A stretch of 64,000 nucleotides of DNA, from assembly GCF_910591885.1 (NCBI RefSeq), contig NC_063271.1, positions 15,059,001 through 15,123,000 on the forward strand, in the 5' to 3' direction. The DNA is from Bombus terrestris. Lineage: Eukaryota; Arthropoda; Insecta; Hymenoptera; Apidae. Shown here one piece after another: positions 41,001-53,914 of the stretch (position 1 is the stretch's first letter; the number at the start of each line of letters is the position of its first letter). Under the pieces are notes generated by a model. The model saw only the letters and a program-made list of their open reading frames with translations, had not been told where the DNA came from and searched no databases. Both the position numbers and the translations under genes were made by a program.

Positions 41001-42524
41001 AAATATCTTTCGTTACAGGGATTTGATAAATTATTTTTTCTATAACCAAAATATCACTTCATCTGTTATATGAATTTTTTACTATACATACTTGCAAGTT
41101 ACAAATATTTAATCATTTTCTATACATAAACTAAAAGAAAAAAATATTTCATATCATAGAAAGGAGCATATAGCTAAATTGGGAACGTTTTATATTATTG
41201 ATGATCTTTTTCATAAACTTAGACGTCATTTTCTACAACTGGTTACATAAATGTAGAAGCCTGTTAACTTGTTTTGTAAAAAGAAGTTTCCTTGCGCATA
41301 ATTTACAGGCCAAGAAAGGAATTCGTTAATTAAAAAAGAAATTTATATTGCCTGTCATTATCGTTTTCATCCTACTTTATTGCTATGATAATTTCTTTAG
41401 ATAAAAAATTCAATTTTAATTTCTAGTTAATTAGTTAGTCTTTACTTTCGTTAAAAGAATACATTAATTAATTGTTGAATCGACATAATGTTGGAGCGAT
41501 ACATTTTGTCGAATTCCTGTGCAAACGAGTTGCGATGTAAAAGAATTATAACTTATATGAAGTTTTATCTACAAAGTAATTACTGGATCGCGTAGCAGTA
41601 ACGAATGACTCACGATTATGTTTTCCTTCGGTCGTTCAAGTTCTTTGGAAGGCGAAATGGAGCGGTTGGAGCGAGGAACGTAGGTTGGGGCAAAGCAAAG
41701 TAGTACAATCTGCGAGACTGCCACTTGGTCGTAACAGATACGCCAGGAAATAAATGTCTGTATAAAGGAGTTGGCAAGTTCCTCGGATGATATCAAGATG
41801 CCGCCGGCTAATACAGCTTGCGCGAGACAAGGGTGAGGAAGCGTTTCACCAAGGACATACCCCTTTGTCCTGCACCTTTCTTTTTCTCTACGATGTATCT
41901 CGATATCAAAAGAATTTTGGCTTTATCTCCGCGCTTTTATCCACTAGGGAAACGATATACTATATCCAATAAAGAGAAATTATATTCTGTCTGAAGTGGG
42001 ACTTCTGCCCGAATACGGGAATAGCTTGGCTTCCATTTTCCTTTAAATATGTTCCCCGTATAGCTTGCGAAAACCCGTATACCTAATCTTTTCCGAGCTA
42101 CATACCAGCAACCCCAACCTAAATTGATCACCTTGAGCATCTCAGTTGATTTTGAGTATAGGAAAAAAAATTTGAAATTTTTTCATAATTTAAAATATTT
42201 AATAAATTAATTACCTTCATTGAAATACGTAAACATGGCGTTACTGTGCATATTAAACTGGTATGCTCTCTCGTATATTGTTCATAAATATTGAAATGTT
42301 TCGTATCTACTACTAATAATAGTACAAAACATCATTCGGTATTCTTGCCACCTTTCTAAAAGAGATTTGTAATCAGAAATCGTTATAATAACGAAGAAAC
42401 AATTGAAATGTTCTTAATTTGCGGTGCCAGTATTCAAGTGGTCAAATCACGTTGTTCATCCCGTATAGATATATATATCTACCATCATTTGAATAAATTT
42501 TCGATTGATATAACTAAATATATA
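38073..42524. other. Mostly AT-rich non-coding stretch
   Basis: No supported gene. The longest open frame (152 codons, minus strand, 39049-39507) shows no domain. It overlaps other frames on both strands in a GC-richer block at 39340-39640. A second GC-richer block lies at 41590-42120. The remainder is strongly AT-rich. Confidence 0.45.
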
Positions 42525-42737
42525 TTAGGTCGTCCAAAAAGTTTCTTTCATTTTATAAGGAAATAATGGACGCGCAACATTTTCCGTTTCATATTATTTT
42601 ATCGAATTACGTATGATCCTTTTAGTTCTATCAAGATAAAGATCACAACGTTCGACAGATTAGGTTTTATGTTCATATAAAGATGCGTTGTTGTAAAAGA
42701 CGTGTCTGTAAAAGAAAGAACATCTCGGACAATCTAA
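42525..42737. mobile_element. Mariner-type MITE
   Basis: The left end starts ttaggtcgtccaaaaagttt and continues into a ctttc tail, a mariner terminal repeat style. The right end, read on the reverse strand, starts ttagattgtccgagatg and also ends in ttctttc. Over 25 aligned columns 19 agree. TA flanks both ends (42523-42524 and 42738-42739), as expected for a mariner target duplication. At 213 bases with no transposase it is an internally deleted copy. It sits about 80 bases left of the large palindrome. Confidence 0.8.
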
Positions 42738-42817
42738 TACATGGTTTGCCTCTTATAATCTTAAACCTATTTAAGATTATTACCTTCTTTTCGTATTTTG
42801 AGAAAATTGCTTTGCTA

Positions 42818-44118
42818 AAAAATTTAAGAAATGAGCATGTTAAAAAGGTGCCAATTTTGTATATCTGCCGGCACCTAAAATTCGAATGAGGCATTATTCT
42901 ATAGGTCGTACAGAATCAGTAACGCACAATTTTTTAACTCGTATGTCATGAGGAAGTTATAAAAAATGTAGATGAAGTTGGTTGTACTTCGGAAGACGAA
43001 TTGCAACTTTCTAACTTTAAGTGATCATAATTTCGGAATGAATGCATAAGATACAAAAATTCCAATTCTATTTTATAAAAAAATGTCGATACTTATGTAA
43101 TATGTAAAAGCATACTACTCATATTGTTAACTAATAAGAATAAATCGTTACAAATTAAAAGGAGGTATTATGTTTGTTATTATATTATAACTTGCTTTTG
43201 AATCAAACTGGAATGTAATGAATCATCGCATATGAGGAATCGCTGTTATATTTCATCCCTCACTTCTTCAGATGATAGTTTTCCGATTCAATCGACGTTA
43301 GCAATAAAGCTCGCGATGTATACGTATCGCATAGCGATTGTATCAATCGCTAACATGCAGCGTGCATTTTTTACACTTCAGACGATTCTGTTAGTTTAAA
43401 TTGCAAACGGTTACCGCCGATGCACTCAAGCGTCTTTTTCTCGTTCGATGCTGCTGCGATCATATGTCATTCTTTGTCCTCCGGTTAAAAACAACGAAGA
43501 CAGACATATTATCGCAGCGGGATCACTCACGAAAAACACTCGAGTGCATCGGCGGTAAACGTTTGCAATTTAAATCAACAGAATCGTTTGAAGCCTAAAA
43601 AATACACGCTGCGCGCAAACAATTGTGTCATATACATATTTTACATACGTATTTTATCGTTAACGCTGATTTCATTGGAAAACTATCATTTGAAGAAGAG
43701 AAAGATGAAATACAATAACAATTCTCCATATGTGATGCATTCCATCTTAATTTAGAAGTTATAAGTTATAGAATAAGAAACATACATTATGGAATATTTG
43801 TATCGTAACTTTTAATAATTAACCTTATTTTAATTTATCGTGTTTCATTGTTATTAATTAACAATAATATACCCTTTATAAGAAACCCTTTTATAAGACA
43901 GCGTTCGAATTTTTGTATTCCATGCACTCATTTCGAAATTATGATTATTTCAAGTCAGAAAATTTCAATTCGTTTTCCGGAATATTGTTAACTTCATTTA
44001 CATTTTTTTATAATCTCCTATCACATTTGAGTTAAAAAATTGTGCGTTTCTAATTCTATGAGACGTATAGTATAACGATTCATTCAAATTCTAGCATTTT
44101 TAACATTTTTCTTTCATC
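42818..44118. repeat. Very long imperfect palindrome (about 1.3 kb)
   Basis: The left arm (42818-43476) and the reverse complement of the right arm (43491-44118) align along their whole length around a loop of about 14 bases near 43484. Anchors are a perfect 20-base pair, aacgcacaattttttaactc at 42921-42940 against 44029-44048; an inner segment where 68 of 77 positions match (about 43358-43434 against 43535-43611); and gatagttttcc near 43274 against its complement near 43680. Outer parts are about 80 percent identical. The left arm has a small extra stem-loop at 42847-42875 bounded by ggtgcc and ggcacc. No transposase or other coding frame is present. A hairpin-RNA locus or an old palindromic transposon is possible. 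Confidence 0.85.
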
Positions 44119-44788
44119 GGGTACATTCGAACAAATGTTCTTGGTTGTATTAGTTCTCGTGTATCGATACAGCCGCTTGTTCCTGGTAGTATTAGTACTC
44201 GGTAGTATTGCGTATCATCCTTATGAACTATTTGAACGACGCATCTATGTATCTATTTTCTCTTTTCGTAATGTTTCCACAGGTCTTTTATTCTCTTTGA
44301 TACACTAGCGTTAGTTTTTTGTGCAGTGTACGCACCGTTAATTAACTCATGCTGAAATAGAATCGTAAAGATAATAAAAGGGTGCGTTTTGTGACTCGAT
44401 TTATCATTCTATCAAAAACGATAAAAATCACAAAAACGGAAGTTAAACAAAGAAAATCCTGTGCTTTCTAACAAACATTTCATTATTTTATTATGTACCT
44501 TAGTTCTTTATTATATACAAGCTATTTCTTGTACTTTGTTATTACAGCCATGTTTATTATTATATTAAAATCATACACATGTATCTTACTTTCACTCAAG
44601 ATTTTCTCACATGTACGTTTGCCGTAACATAAAAATTCAAAACTATCTCTACGTATATACTACAAGTGAAAGTTCTATATAGATTTGGCGGCATCGTACA
44701 ACCCATGCAACCGTTATTTTTAAAAAAGTTCCACGCCGCTTTGTCTTGAAATATACGTTTTTCAAGCGAAGTAGCTAATGCCCACCTA

Positions 44789-44955
44789 CCTTCTCCTAAT
44801 TGTTTGACAGAGCGTATGAGGGAAGCCGACACCGGACAGGGTGACCATGATTCGTGACCACCTGCCCATGATGGACTTCCCTTCGAAGGAGGGCGCGTGT
44901 AGTGGCACAGTGTATGGTGTGTTCCCTATGGGTAGTATACTATTTGTTAATGCTC
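44789..44955. other. Exon-like island, strand undecided
   Basis: On the plus strand a 62-codon frame opens at 44841 with M-T-M-I-R-D and is preceded by a plausible splice acceptor (pyrimidine-rich run ending in gacag at 44809). On the minus strand an open stretch ends at a good donor (aag then gtaggt, about 44789) and encodes a peptide containing SFEGKSIMGRWSRIM. Both readings have balanced amino-acid composition and neither matches a family I know. The island is clearly more GC-rich than its surroundings. It may be an exon, a conserved non-coding element or chance. Confidence 0.2.
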
Positions 44956-47900
44956 ATATGATGATCGTGTGGCCTCTATACAAACATGTCAAGTTGTCGC
45001 GGTGTAGTAACTCCATTCGTTGGCCATAAACAGTTGGCTGCTCGGTCAGTGTTGCGTGTCACGGTGCTGTCGCTATTTAACCTTCTATCAGATGCGACTT
45101 TCGCGCCATTCATGTAACACGCGCATTACCAGCACCTGCTGAGGCCAGTTTCAGTGGCTGTTTCGGTCGCATTTTAGTTACATAATGGCAAGTTACTTTA
45201 CGTGGCCGCGAAACAACAAGCTATCCGGCCGATTAACGCTAAATTATACTCTTTAGCTGCAAACTCTTGAGCATCCTTTTAAAATTACTTGCTTTTACCG
45301 TCCGTTTAATGTTTTCTACGTAGACGCTTCCACTTAAGTGCCAACGCACTATGCGCTTTTTAACAGGTTACACCTGTTGAGAAGTAAATGAACAGCAGTT
45401 CTGCTATCTTAAACTAGCTTTTGTTTATGACGAAATATCTAATCTCAGTGCATGTACAATCAGCGAATAATTCATTTTTTCTTTTAAAGGACATATGAGC
45501 TTTTGTTTTTGTTAACAATGTGCGACCGTGTCAGTTTCTTTATGCTTTTTTGTAGTAATTTCGATCTTGTATAACCAGACGGAGGGCGAAGAGATTTAAA
45601 CTTTTATTTCTAGTTAAATAATATAATTTTTGCCTGACATTTTCTTGTACAGAATGGCAGTCATAAAAATAGAAACAAAAACTAAATTTTGTAGTCATTG
45701 TAAAAATAGACAAAAACAATTAATCAACATTTAATTAATATTTCGATATTTTAAATTGCTGTTACTCAGTAGAAGGTTAAAGGTCTTTTAGCAACAAGCT
45801 AATATCTCATTAAGGAACAGTACTTACATATATGGTTCTGAAAAGTTCTTACACGCTTCAAGATAATTGAAAATATTCTTAAATTTTTGTCTTCTTATTT
45901 AAAAAATCGATCCCGCATTTGTGAAGATTTTATGTACACGCATGTAGTACAGGCTATGAAATTGATTTCTACAGTTTAGAAAGGTCACTTTCGACAAATC
46001 GGCGTGACAACGGTTTATTAATATTCCGAATTAGAATAGCTTGTCATGATTCACGGAACTAGGCTTTTGTGCGAGCCTGAGAAGAGTTCCGGGGACACTC
46101 ACAGCATAAATAACGATATCTCCCTTGGTCCGTATTCAGCTGCCGCTCCCTAACCAATAGGTACCGCCTTCTATCATCAAAAGTGACTGACAAGCACTCC
46201 ATCAGCATTATATTTCGTAAATATAACGAGATTAGGTCGCATTGTGACGGGGCTCGGAGTTAATTTACATTCTAATCTCTACACGCTACTGTCGCATCTT
46301 CTTTCTTCTTTCAGCAAATTCAAGTGCTTCGAAAACTGCTTGCAGGCTACTCTACGTCTGGACTTCGTCTTTAACTTGTAGATATTAACTAGTATCTCGA
46401 TGAGAGTGGACTAACAGATCTTTCTTTTTGACGAAAATGATATTCATGGAAATGAGATGAACCAGTACAGAAGTTTTCGGTTATAGTTTGGTTCACTGAA
46501 TAATACATGAAATATGCGGAGAAGACACAGAACGTGTTCCATGAATTGTATTTTGGATAATAAGACGTCAAATTAGTTTTGTATATCTGAACGATTTATC
46601 GCGTTATGCAATTTTGAACATTTACATTACAATACAACTACATCACAAGCTTAATAAAAAAATTGTATTTCCTTATTTCCTTCATTTATGTTATTTGCTT
46701 TATGAATATTACATTAGATGTTTAGGAAATACTCAGAACCAACTAAAGTCGTATAGATCATCATTCATTGAATAATTCGAAGATAAGAATTTATAGCCAA
46801 ACATATTTTATTTTTTATTATTAAATTTTTTTTAATTACTTAAAATACTAACTAAGTGAAGTATAAAATGCAATAAATCGCTCCTAAAATAATTTAACTG
46901 CATGATATACCTATACTTATATAGCATAAATCATTATTTGTATTTTTGTGTTTACAAGAAGAGTAAGATTTGTTTGTATCATTTATATCCAATATTTGGA
47001 ACGAATTAAATAATGAAAAGAGAATATATCTATAGTATATATGTACATAAAATAAAATAAACAAGAAATAAAAATACGTTAGGCATCTACTTTCAATTTT
47101 CCAAGCAAAATATAAAAAAATCAGAAAAGTGAAAAAGAATGTACACATAAATATCAACACGTATCCATGAAATACATCAATAAACGATATTGATTATATT
47201 CTCATAGAATTAAAATTTTTCATACGAAAATTATTTCAAATATCGTTAAATAGAAATAAATAATCGAATTATACATATATATACCAGTAGTAGCAAATGC
47301 ATATACATTGTATATATAAATATAAATAATATAAATATATAACTAAATATATATACAATATATGAAAATAAAAGGAAATTAAATAAAAATAATAGAATGA
47401 TTATTAAAGTTAATGGTTTAAGTTCTTTAAATATACTATGAGTGGTTATATACAATACATAGTGACAGGAATTTATCCTGCGAACATGTTCCATGCAGGC
47501 TCTGTTTCTTCTCATTGATAGGGAACAATATGGACACGATGGAGTAGATGTGAGCAAGGGAAAACGAAAGCGCGCGTCGGATGGAATTAGGCATGCTTCA
47601 ACAGATTAACGGAGCTGGCTTGACGCGATGGTGGAGAGCTACGGCTCAAGCTCTAGTCGGATTGAATTAGTCGAACGAAGGTAATGTTTGCGAACCATAG
47701 CAGTCAAGCACATTTTGCTAATCTTGCTGATTGTTCGGATGCAATCGATAAAATCGTAATGGTATTTTAGTCAAATAAAGTCATTTAAATCTTGAAATTA
47801 TTGTTTGCTCGTATAAGCAGATATGTATTTCATAAGATAATTATATATTTTCATTATTTTATTTGTGAATTATATATGATGAAAATTTTAGGGGAAAACT

Positions 47901-49129
47901 GATTAAAATACTACCACTTGAAAAATGTAATCACCGCATAATGGTACATATAATTGTTCATTATTCTTTACAAACTTATACAAGAAACAATTAGTCCTAT
48001 AATGTTGACAATATAAGATAATTTGTAAATATAGCAAATATAGAGCAATATGTTTTCAATCAACAAGAAACATTCGGTTATAATATGCATACATATAACG
48101 TGTCCGGTTTAACCGAGAACAGTTAAATACATACCTCAAATATATGAATCATACAAAAAAATATTTCAGACAAGAATCGTATGATACTGAGGTGGACGTA
48201 CTATGTAAGCGTACCCTTGTTTATTTGACCTTCCGATCACCTATAAATGGGTTTTGGAGGCCGTATTAAATTTAACAAATAGAAACTTACATTTTTTATT
48301 ACATATCCTTGTATGTAGTTGATATAGAGGCGTTTTCAAAACTGCGAACTCGTGTTTCTCGCATCACCCATCATCGGAGTATGACCTTGCAAATTCGACA
48401 TGTCGACGGCATTAGCGTCATTCGATGTACACCACAGGGTCACATAAACACGTTTTTCATAATGTTATCACTGGTATGGCGTTGTTGGAACACAAGGTCG
48501 CAATTTTCTAATGTTACCAAAAATGTCGGTCAGTTCTGAGCATTCACTTTTAGATAGTTGCCTGTATTGCTCTGTCGAATTCGAAAGTTCATAACGGAAG
48601 GAGATATGGATATGTATATATACACTATTTTAAAAATCATCAGCCTTCAAATTTACAATAGATTTTCTCTTTTTGATGATATCTATGACACGCAATACAT
48701 TATTTTGAACATACAGATAGATATATGTATCTATAAGTATAGGTTAAAATTATAAGACGTATGTAATTATTCTAAACAATTTCGTCTGAATATTCATACA
48801 TAATGACGTGTAAAACATAGTACTAAAGAATTAAAGAACGGAAGAATTGAAGAAATAACAAGTAGAACATAAAACGACATACGTATGCATAGTTTATATA
48901 ACGTTCTATCTGTAATGAATATTTTACGCCACATCTTTTATATAACAGTTTAACGATCTGCTAGTAGGATTTAAATAAATTATCAATTGGTCGATGAAAA
49001 AAGAGTCATAAAACCTTAGCTCGCTTTACATGTGAATGATTTGATGGAAAAAAAACTAGAAGATTTATTCGTAAGAAGGAAGTGCCGCTTTAGAAGAATA
49101 AATTCATATGCAAAGGAATCCGCACACAG

Positions 49130-49300
49130 CAGAGGTCATGATGAATATGTGTCTATATCAAACTATCAGCGGCGTCTTAGCGGAGGGTGCTGGCATCGTT
49201 ATGGGTACGACGTTGACGGACGGCTCTCTTACGCACAGTTGACGGGAAACACAAATTGTGGGCGCAGCTGCGCCGATAGTAATCAAGAAACACGGTAGGT
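49130..49300. other. Exon-like island, strand undecided
   Basis: The plus strand offers cag at about 49168 as an acceptor and acg|gtaggt at about 49296 as a donor, with one frame open throughout. A second plus frame encodes TISGVLAEGAGIVMGTTLTD before a stop. The minus strand has a pyrimidine-rich acceptor-like run ending in gcgcag near 49265 and an open frame to 49158. No family recognised. Confidence 0.18.
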
Positions 49301-51407
49301 AGCGGAGTAGAGTGGCCGGATAATAATTCTCTCTCTGTCCGTGGAAGCGTGTACACACACGCCCTGGGTTATAGACTAGGAAGAGATGTGCGGTGAACAT
49401 ACAGGAAGGAACGGTATAGAGGAAGAAAGAGAAAGCAACATGGAGAGATCAAGCGAGAGAGACAAGTTAGAAGGGAAGGGAAGGAGGGATAGAACGGGAC
49501 AGGGTTGGTGGCACTTCACAGGAAAACGATGTTGATCCAGGTCGATACCTGTCATCCGTTGGGCGATGCACTGTCGAGATTGCTCCTAGTTCAGGACCCG
49601 TCTCGCTTTACATTGATATTCGTGTGTCCCCCTGTTCTGTCTGTATATTGGCATACAATGAACGCCGAGCATAGTTTGCTATTTAGTGACGACAGCCGCA
49701 GTACGATATCCAGCTTGAAAAGGTGCAAACCTTTAGGTTAAATGGGCAAACTCGTGCTTACAAAATCTATTCGAACCTCGTGGCGTGCATAAAACATTTT
49801 TGAAAGAGATATGGTTACAACTGGCTGGCTACATTAAGCTTAAACGTTTGAATATTGATTAAAAAATAATACTATATTCGATGAAATTTTATCTACGATT
49901 TCAAGAATTTATTATTTTCCCTTAATCTTTGTTCTTTTTTCTTGTCTATTACACATGTAGAGTCTATAGATTATAATCAATTCTTAATTCTAATTGATAT
50001 TTGATTTTCAAGTACGTATAATATAATATACAATATAATGTAACATTTATGTGCAAGTACGTAAGTATCAAGATAAATAAATTTTCCGTTAGACATAGAT
50101 ACATGTGCGTATGAGTTGAAATACACCTGTTAAACGTACATTTTTTAATATGCTTACGCTAAAATATGTATACTGATATGAATTTCCTACTGCTTGCTTT
50201 TCACGAAAACTTTATCATTACTTGTTAGTCACAAACTATGTAAAATCATTGATATTCTAATGCAACGCATGATAATGTATATAACGTTATTTATATTTTT
50301 AATTGACATTTTACCAGCAATTTTCTAAGCTTATCGCATAATTGTAAATGCGCCTATTCTGATTTCTTCTATGATTCCTTCTCTACGATTTCTCCTATTG
50401 ATTACAATTTCATGAAATTATGTACACTTCGTAGATAAGAGTTAAGCAAATAGTAAAATTATGCCGCATTACCGTGAAATCGCGTTTATAGCTACAATTT
50501 TACTTAATATATGTACATACGTACGTCACATTAGAAATACATATTCCGTTAGTTCGTATTCAAAACACATTCTAGATCAAATGATAAAATACAAATGCGT
50601 AAAAAACATCGAATACAAAGTTGATTCCATTACCATAAAGAGGATTTCAGTATGAAGTGGAAATGCAGTATTTTCAGAATCAACATACAAGTACAATAGA
50701 AAAACTTTAGAAGATAAAGCTAAGTTAAGTTTGTTTTTATCATAATATGAACCAAGCATCAAAGCTTGTCTCTATTTTTATTACATTTTTTATAATATAA
50801 GAATACTTTCAAACAGAATAAGTTATTTAAAAATTAAAATGGAACGTTATTTTATAATTAATGTTAAAACATGCAAATTTCCCTTCCACAGTTATACCGT
50901 AAGTGATGCCAATGTCGTAGCAAAATAATGCAATACGGTTTATAATATGAATGCTCGATCCTGTGATTGAAAGGTGTATCGAACTCCCAGTTTCTTTTTT
51001 ACGTTGAAACTCGAAGAAGTTGCGTAAGTAAGATTAACTAAGATCATATTACATGGCTACCAATATGTTGCACGTTGAACATAAGCTTCTTTGCGATGTA
51101 ATACCGCCTTAACAGTTAGTGAATATATCGGTGGTAACGTAGCGATTACATCTCTTCTTGTGTCGCCGTTTAGGTGTGGCAAATTGACCGCTGACATGTA
51201 ATAGCGTGATTAACAGAAATTAGTTTTTTGTCACCACGTTGAGTTATCTCTGAACCGTTCGAAGTCAAACACAAATATGCATTAAAGTCATTTCAAACAG
51301 TATGATATAATGATAATTGACGCAACGTCAACAAAGAGACAATGTCTGATACTTTCTGAATACTTATGTGAAATTACATATATATATTATATAATTAGTA
51401 ATATGTA

Positions 51408-51449
51408 ATTATACATACATACACACACACGCGCGCGCGCACGCGCGCG
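51408..51449. repeat. Alternating purine-pyrimidine tract (TA/CA then CA then CG)
   Basis: An unbroken alternation of purine and pyrimidine runs for about 40 bases, moving from tacatacat through (CA)n to (GC)n. CG/CA alternation is the classic Z-DNA-forming sequence. Confidence 0.9.
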
Positions 51450-52859
51450 AATTTATTAGTAGTAACAATGGCGATAAATCTATATCGTTTAATAATTCAG
51501 TAATTGGGCAACGTCTTTATGTTCCAAAGAGCATGTTGTAGCTTTTAAAATGTTAAATGTTTTATAATGTAACGAATGTAATTTTTATTTCAAATAGTAT
51601 ATAATAACGTACATAAATATTAATATTAAATAGCTGAATATGTACTTTTGCATACGTGGTCCAAACTATAATCCAGATAATGACGATTTTCCTTACATTT
51701 TTTAAGTGTGTATTATGTTGAACGATGTTATTAATATTTTAAGCAGTACGTTGCTTACAATTAATTCCAGTGATAAATAAAATCGGCATATTCACGAATT
51801 TCGTTCGTGGCATTACGTTAGCAGATGCACAATATCAAAAGATCCGCATATATATAATAGAGGATACGAACGTTCTAGCGTTCGTTTTGCAAGACAGGAG
51901 AAAAAAGTGGCCGAAAGACAGTTTAAAATTTACCGCCGATGGATAGAAAAGCGGTCCCGTGGCGGACTGTCAGCTGTTTTTCGAATTCTGTCAATTCTTG
52001 TCAGTTGCACCGACCAGTTTAGCATAAAAATGCTGTTTGGTAGATGGTCGGCTTTCGAAGGCTTTGGCCGACACGGTACAAACGTATCGTATATCAAAGC
52101 AGGCGGCCATGGCCAGGGAAAATAAGAAAGTTTTTGTTCTTTTTATGGAGCTACGGTCGCCGTGGGCGGTGTCTGATATACGATCGGAGTTCAGCATTTT
52201 GTTGACGAAAAAGCTACTACCTTGGCTCTGATTTTTCTACCAGGAGTACGAGTAACATAAATATTGCTATTTTGTAAAACAGCTTTCATAAAACTTGGAG
52301 CATTGCAAACATCTGTACGATTCATGGAATAGTATCGTGTATTAATTATTTTAGAAATTGTAGGAACTTGTAGCAGAAGCACACATAAATACGTATACGC
52401 GGAGTATAGGAAACCAAACTGACATTTTTTCATCTTCTATATAACCAATAGCGGGAAAAATTAATTTTACTCATATGTTCGCATGTGGTATATATTATAT
52501 ATATATGTGTATCTTGAAAGTATAAGAACAATAAAAGGTGTTAATTTTATAGAGGATTGCCGACTGGAAGTATTGATTAATTAAAAAATAATCACCCGAT
52601 ATATATTATCGTAATTAAATGCACGTTAAAAGCTTGTGCAGTTTGTGTAAAGGTTTTATTGTCACATCAGTGAACTTTATCTTATTCTAAAATATTAATT
52701 ATGCTTTCCATTAAATCGGATATACAATATGCTTTTACGATCAGTTATTTATTGATGACTGTTATTGAAATGGCTATCGTGTAAAATGTTCGAAATTCGT
52801 TAAACCATCTTGAAATTGATATACATATACGTACATAGCATAGGGAGAACGCAAATTCC
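51450..52859. other. Non-coding stretch
   Basis: No supported gene. A GC-richer patch at 51900-52230 has overlapping frames of 64-72 codons on both strands and no recognisable domain. Confidence 0.45.
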
Positions 52860-53010
52860 TTGGTATACCAGTTTGGGCCTATTCCCGAGATGCCTATTTA
52901 ACTACTGTAGTTAACGTAATATGACATCCGCCACGGCAAGCGATTACGGAGAACACGCGATGCAAATTTACGGTATTATCGTAATAAACAGGTTATAAAG
53001 GTTGATAGCT
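52860..53010. promoter_or_regulatory. Candidate conserved non-coding block with palindromes and octamer
   Basis: Closely spaced motifs: the perfect 10-base palindrome tggtatacca (52861-52870), the 17-base palindrome ttaactactgtagttaa (52898-52914) and a POU-type octamer atgcaaat (52960-52967). They sit in more complex sequence than the AT-rich flanks. The enhancer role is inference. Confidence 0.25.
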
Positions 53011-53914
53011 TCCTCGTGTATTGAAATTATACTGCAGCAGTAAGGTTTCTGCATGTACACTGCCACTATGTAAACGTGTATTTTATATCCTCATGTACGT
53101 AGCATACTTTTTTACCTGTACGAATGTGTAAATTTCTGTATATGTGGTTAGATATGTAGATGTATACGTATATAGAGGAGTGCGTTATTAAGAATGTTAA
53201 CGTATGTTCGTGACGGGTTGTCAGGAACCCTCTTATCCGGCTGAACTCGCTTCGGCTGGTAGATATAAATATGCAATAGCGCTTGTCATGCGCAGCGCCT
53301 AATAATTGAATGTATAATAAAGAAGGCGTCGCTCGGTGTCATGCTGACAGACAGGCTACAGAGAGGCTACGAGCGAGAGGAGCACACAGACAGACGTCAA
53401 CTGTCAATTTTATTTGCTTCTTTCGCTGATGCTCCGTTTTGCAATCTTTCGCGATTCCTCTCGACGATTGCTGCATGTGGAATCAGTGTTATCGGCATCT
53501 ACTGATATCGTATACTCTTCATTAGAACACCTACGGCTTTTTTGACTTAATTTTTTCACTGTTCGATATCAATGAATTAATTCTAATTTTTGTGTCGTTT
53601 TATTTTATTTAGATTTAACGATTAAATTTTAAACGATTTATAATACGTAAAAGATTAATAGGTATAATGTTATTACATTCTGTAGAAAAATACCGATAAA
53701 ATGTAATAATTCTGAATTCTTAAGCAAATGAGTTTTGATTAAATCTGTTTACACAACTAAATCTATCATTTGAAGATACATTCTCTGTCATACTTTCTAT
53801 CATCAATAACTTTAATGGCGATCTTCAACGCTTGAATAAAATTGGTGATTGTCATTTCAAGGTAATTCCTTGCAAAACAAGTTCCGTATTATGGTATTTT
53901 AATGCGAAATACTT
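53011..53914. other. Non-coding stretch
   Basis: No supported gene. A GC-richer patch at 53205-53400 includes tataaata near 53266 in sequence with a promoter-like look, but no transcript feature can be supported. Confidence 0.4.

Larger units (their letters stand above)
44119..51407. other. Long non-coding stretch with two exon-like islands
   Basis: No firm gene. AT-rich DNA dominates. GC-richer islands at 44750-45240 and 49080-49740 are listed separately. A purine-biased patch lies at 49380-49505. Around 48100 ccggtttaaccg forms a short palindrome. A hairpin ggaac..aggct/agcct..gttcc lies at 46056-46092. A strongly AT-rich section occupies 46600-47450. Confidence 0.45.
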
